The notes under the pieces were generated by a model. It was given only the letters and a program-made list of their open reading frames with translations. It had not been told where the DNA came from and made no database searches. The position numbers and the translations under genes were made by a program. From Leptolyngbyaceae cyanobacterium CSSed165cm_216 (lineage in GTDB: Bacteria; Cyanobacteriota; Cyanobacteriia; Phormidesmidales; Phormidesmidaceae), in the NCBI GenBank assembly GCA_007135385.1, contig SLIY01000039.1, positions 1 to 5,520 of the forward strand: 5,520 nt of DNA. Direction: 5' to 3'. Positions 5,520 through 5,520 of this stretch are shown in pieces. How positions within the stretch are numbered: the stretch's first letter is position 1; each line of letters starts with the position of its first letter.

Positions 5520-5520
5520 A

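Noticed and set aside
1..5520. tRNA, rRNA, CRISPR array, insertion sequence or phage genes
   Set aside because: I saw no tRNA cloverleaf, regularly spaced repeats, transposase or terminal inverted repeats on either strand.

Overview
The window looks like chromosomal DNA of a cyanobacterium, probably a filamentous or Leptolyngbya/Nodosilinea-type lineage (the lineage is a guess). Three perfect copies of the cyanobacterial HIP1 octamer GCGATCGC occur in 5.5 kb (357-364, 1822-1829, 3145-3152). Every protein resembles families that are typical of cyanobacteria, and base composition appears even throughout, somewhat above 50% G+C by eye. I see no mobile element, CRISPR array, tRNA or rRNA.

Layout: (1) 2-790 (+), the 3' part of a gene for an exported protein with a lipocalin-like G-x-W motif, probably the DUF6816 family; its true start lies outside the window. 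(2) 760-1746 (-), a family 2 glycosyltransferase whose 3' end overlaps gene 1 tail-to-tail by 31 bp. (3) A divergent control region at 1747-1896 with a hyphenated inverted repeat and an extended HIP1 palindrome. (4) A run of three genes on the + strand: an LptA/OstA-like periplasmic protein (1897-2418), the ATPase LptB (2592-3320, TTG start) and an LptF/LptG-type permease (3417-4595). (5) A 132-bp convergent intergenic region (4596-4727) with mutually exclusive inverted repeats. (6) 4728-5480 (-), an all-HEAT-repeat protein related to the CpcE/NblB/IaiH group, with an imperfect tandem direct repeat just upstream of its start codon.

The three lpt genes form the functional core. LptB and the permease would form the inner-membrane ABC extractor that pulls lipopolysaccharide out of the membrane. 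The OstA-fold protein would form part of the periplasmic bridge toward an outer-membrane LptD that is not in this window. The neighbouring glycosyltransferase could make surface glycans, but nothing in the sequence ties it to the lpt genes beyond adjacency.

I found no convincing undescribed system. The items most worth a second look are small regulatory-looking structures: the direct repeat before the HEAT gene, the inverted repeat in the divergent region, and the folded leader between lptA and lptB. The start codons of the three lpt genes also need correcting relative to the longest open frames.
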